A DNA stretch of 64,000 nucleotides from Semisulcospira habei (lineage: Eukaryota; Mollusca; Gastropoda; Semisulcospiridae), in the NCBI GenBank assembly GCA_036245525.1, contig BTPG01000004.1, positions 211,031,507 to 211,095,506 of the forward strand. The letters are read 5' to 3'. This document shows, in pieces, positions 10,754-64,000 of this stretch. The notes below the pieces were generated by a model. That model was given only the letters and a program-made list of their open reading frames with translations. It was not told the DNA's origin and ran no database searches. Position 1 is the first letter of the stretch; every line of letters begins with the position of its first letter. The position numbers were made by a program, and so were the translations under genes.

Positions 10754-11187
10754 GCGTCTGGCTGCAGCTGCCTGGAGTCTAGTTGTTTTGCTGTGGGTTT
10801 TTTTTTTTTTTCTGTCAGTGTGCGTCCAACCACTTCAATGAAAAGTTAATCTACAGATTGTTGTGTGTGTGTGGGGCAGACAGATTCATTCGAATTTGTG
10901 GAAATAATTTCTATGAATTCAGATGTTGCAACATCTTGTAAAAGATAAATCTTTTCGCGTCAACGACAAGCATAGCGCACGTACAAAATCAAATAAGGAA
11001 ATGATATTTTTAACGCTAGACTATTATGTGAATACTTAAAGTTCAATATCATACGAGATAATGCTCACTTTCAACAGCAATGATATCATTATATGGGTCT
11101 AGTACCCGTGTCCCCTTGACGTATGGTCATTCGTGTTGACTTGACTAATATTTCACGACACACTTCTGTTTCTAAATCTGTGTTCGT

Positions 11188-62189
<51,002 letters not shown>

Positions 62190-62231
62190 CTGTAGACAAG
62201 CAGATATTCAGGATTTATGGCGAGAATTTTG

Positions 62232-62444
62232 TTAACTCGTTCTGCCCACGACACACCACAGCAAGATATGGCTCGACCATGATAGTACAAGGGTGGTGGC
62301 AGAATAGCTTGGCGCCTGTAGGCGCCAAGCTATTCTGCCACCACCCTTAAACTATTATGGTCGATCTGTCTCCTGAATTGTAATGCAGTTCTCAAAGGAT
62401 AGCTCCAAAATGTGGATATTTCGTACCTCGGGCACAATGAGTTA
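62232..62444. mobile_element. TTAA-A element, second subfamily
   Basis: TTAACTCGTTCTGCCCACG ... GGGCACAATGAGTTAG; near-perfect hairpin GGGTGGTGGCAGAATAGC. Starts 43 bp from exon E1. Confidence 0.87.
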
Positions 62445-64000
62445 GTTATATTCCCCAGGATCAAGCATCTCAACACAGTCAGAAAACTGTCTGCAACAGA
62501 TACTTTCTGTATGGGCCCTTTGTGTACTGTATTAGAGATTTATGATGTAAGTACAATGCCAAATGTCGAAATTCATCGTTTGGAAGGTGTATTGTTTTTG
62601 TTACCCGAGTCGAGGATTTATCGTCTGCATCGACCTTGTTTTGAATTAATATGCATATTTATGAGCCTACGTCACAAGACCAAACCCGGCCGACTATCAG
62701 TGTATCGCAGTACTGCAAGTCAAGAGGTCATCGGTGTGGTGTACACACGTGTCAGTGTAAACGTGTACTGATGTTCTCCGGCATCCCTTTGGCGTAATTT
62801 TTCACGATAAATTAGAATAAACTTCCATACTCGCTATGCTGTCAAAATCACAATGCGGGTTCCGCCTGACCCGCTAGTATTTACTAGTAAACGATCGTGC
62901 TGCGTCGTACACCGAGGGCGTGGCTTATTTGACTCGCAAAGCGAGCCTGCGTCCAATGTACCAAGTTTTGACCTTTGATCCTTTACCCCTCGGAAACACA
63001 CAACGTGTTCCATCATTGAAACATAACATTGGTATTTATACCACTTTCTGCACTGCAGTCAATTTCACATCTCACACATCGAAGTCTACGTAACTGAAAG
63101 CATCATTGAAAAGGACAAATGCACCATCGCAGCACAAACACTACCTCTCTGAATCGAGTGAATGAGAACCCGCACAGACAAAAACATGTTACGACCAGCG
63201 ATGTGCAACTTTGACACACATCGCCGTAGTTTTCACATCTTTGCAGCATAAAATGTGATAACTAGCTCGTAACTATATGATAAAACAGGTATAAAATCTT
63301 GCGAAATCAGTAAGAGATAAATTCTACTGAAGATCATGAATTCTGAAAATCACTAGCGCTCGCGGAACTATAGGAAGATCGACAAAGACCGTAGATTACT
63401 TACTGATTCAGCAGAAAAGGGGCAAATTCTAGGTGGGCGGTCAATCCAAGCTCTTGCTTTACGCGTTGTCACATGTCTATATTCCCTTGTCCGATGTCAG
63501 TTCTACTTAGGGGTATCTTGTCTCTCTTCCTCTTTCTTCTCTTCAATTCCGAGCCTGTCATTGTCGGCGCAAGTCGATGATACTTTCTTGTTTCTTCGCT
63601 GGTTCATCCGCCATCTTCTCTCTGATTGGTTATAATTATGCAGATGACCTAAGGTCGTATAGAATAGTTAAGACGTCATCTACCATCGCCTATCAGAAAC
63701 AATCTTTTCACGTATCAGTCACAAGATTCCCGTGGGCCTCTTTTCGTTTTGAACGGACGAAAGAAAGCATTTGGTGGGGCAATAGGATGGTCACTGTCTA
63801 AGTGGGTATGTATACTGAATCCCAGTAAACGCTTTTTGCGAACTGAAGCCTTAAAAAGGGCCGGGCGTGCCCCTTTAATAGCTTTTATTGTAATACAGTC
63901 AGACACACTTCACATACTTAGTTTCTTTGTTTGTTTGTTTGGTTGGTTGGTTGGTTGGTTGCTTGGTTGGTTGTTTGCTTGCTTGCTTGGTTTTTTTTTT
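62445..64000. other. Right-edge intron sequence, nothing recognised
   Basis: There is no SRCR first-half signature (the WGTVCDD motif is searchable on the minus strand), no palindromic element and no retroelement motif. A (GGTT)n-like tract begins near 63,940 and runs to the edge. Confidence 0.5.

Larger units (their letters stand above)
1..11187. other. Region downstream of the receptor gene, repeats only
   Basis: I find no supported coding exon here. It holds TTAA-type foldback elements, simple repeats and unassigned unique sequence. Stretches without anything I recognise include about 2,420-3,070, 6,280-6,849, 7,360-7,660, 8,070-8,530, 8,880-9,420 and 10,760-11,187. Confidence 0.6.

Noticed and set aside
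63565..63800. Plus-strand 74-codon open frame with a hydrophobic start resembling a signal peptide
   Set aside because: No domain, splice signal or similarity could be supported. It contains the chance string YADD, without other RT motifs.

Overview
This is animal nuclear DNA. It has short coding exons with GT/AG splice signals, long repeat-filled introns, long microsatellites, tRNA-derived SINEs and non-LTR retrotransposon fragments. The mix of tandem SRCR, CCP (sushi), HYR and LDL-receptor-type modules, the L2/CR1- and RTE-like fragments and the lack of obvious CpG depletion suggest a marine invertebrate, most likely a mollusc. That placement is inference.

One gene fills most of the window on the minus strand. 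I could place 40 exons (E1 at 62,020-62,189 down to E40 at 11,188-11,375). Every junction agrees in reading phase, giving one open frame of about 2,250 codons that ends in a stop at 11,188-11,190. Its 5' end lies beyond the right edge, because E1 is only the second half of an SRCR domain. From N to C terminus in this window the protein has: half an SRCR domain, 12 complete group-A-type SRCR domains, a six-bladed LDLR class B (YWTD) beta-propeller over five exons, its closing EGF-like module, then CCP-HYR-CCP, CCP-HYR-CCP, CCP, a Gly/Ser linker, one transmembrane helix and a very short cytoplasmic tail. It reads as a large type I cell-surface receptor of the scavenger/complement-control kind. 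Ligand and function are unknown.

The rest is almost all repeats, dominated by a dense population of small palindromic (foldback) elements. I use these working names. TTAA-A: about 200 bp, core arm GGGTAGTGCCAGATTAGC. TTAA-B: about 210 bp, core GCAAGAGGCATAGATCCTC. TTAA-C: about 94 bp, arm TGTCGGTAGCGGTTTTTG. TTAA-D: core GCTGCGGAAGTGTCGTATA. TTAA-E: 54-79 bp, ends TTAACTCATTCG. TTAA-F: core CCACCGGTACTG. All of these begin TTAACC/TTAACT and end in the complement, as expected of non-autonomous piggyBac-like elements. Other hairpin families are TA-G (GACGAGCAAAAGAAATGCGA), GC-H (GGGCCGACGTCGGCCGCAG), PH-I (CTGGTCTGTGATTTTGGACC), PH-J (GGATTAAAAGCCTGGAC), PH-K (TTTTGTGAAAAGCG) and PH-L.

The main discoveries concern these elements. 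They sit in head-to-tail arrays in which neighbours share a single TTAA. The hairpin arms change in matched, compensated pairs between copies. Some copies are chimeras of two subfamilies joined at the hairpin. One insertion has a candidate empty site in a duplicated segment. Several lie within 10-50 bp of exon edges. An RTE-like retrotransposon with a 10-bp target duplication sits inside one TTAA-C element, and a SINE sits inside an L2/CR1-like reverse transcriptase. The first 11 kb (downstream of the gene) and the last 1.5 kb contain no gene I can support.
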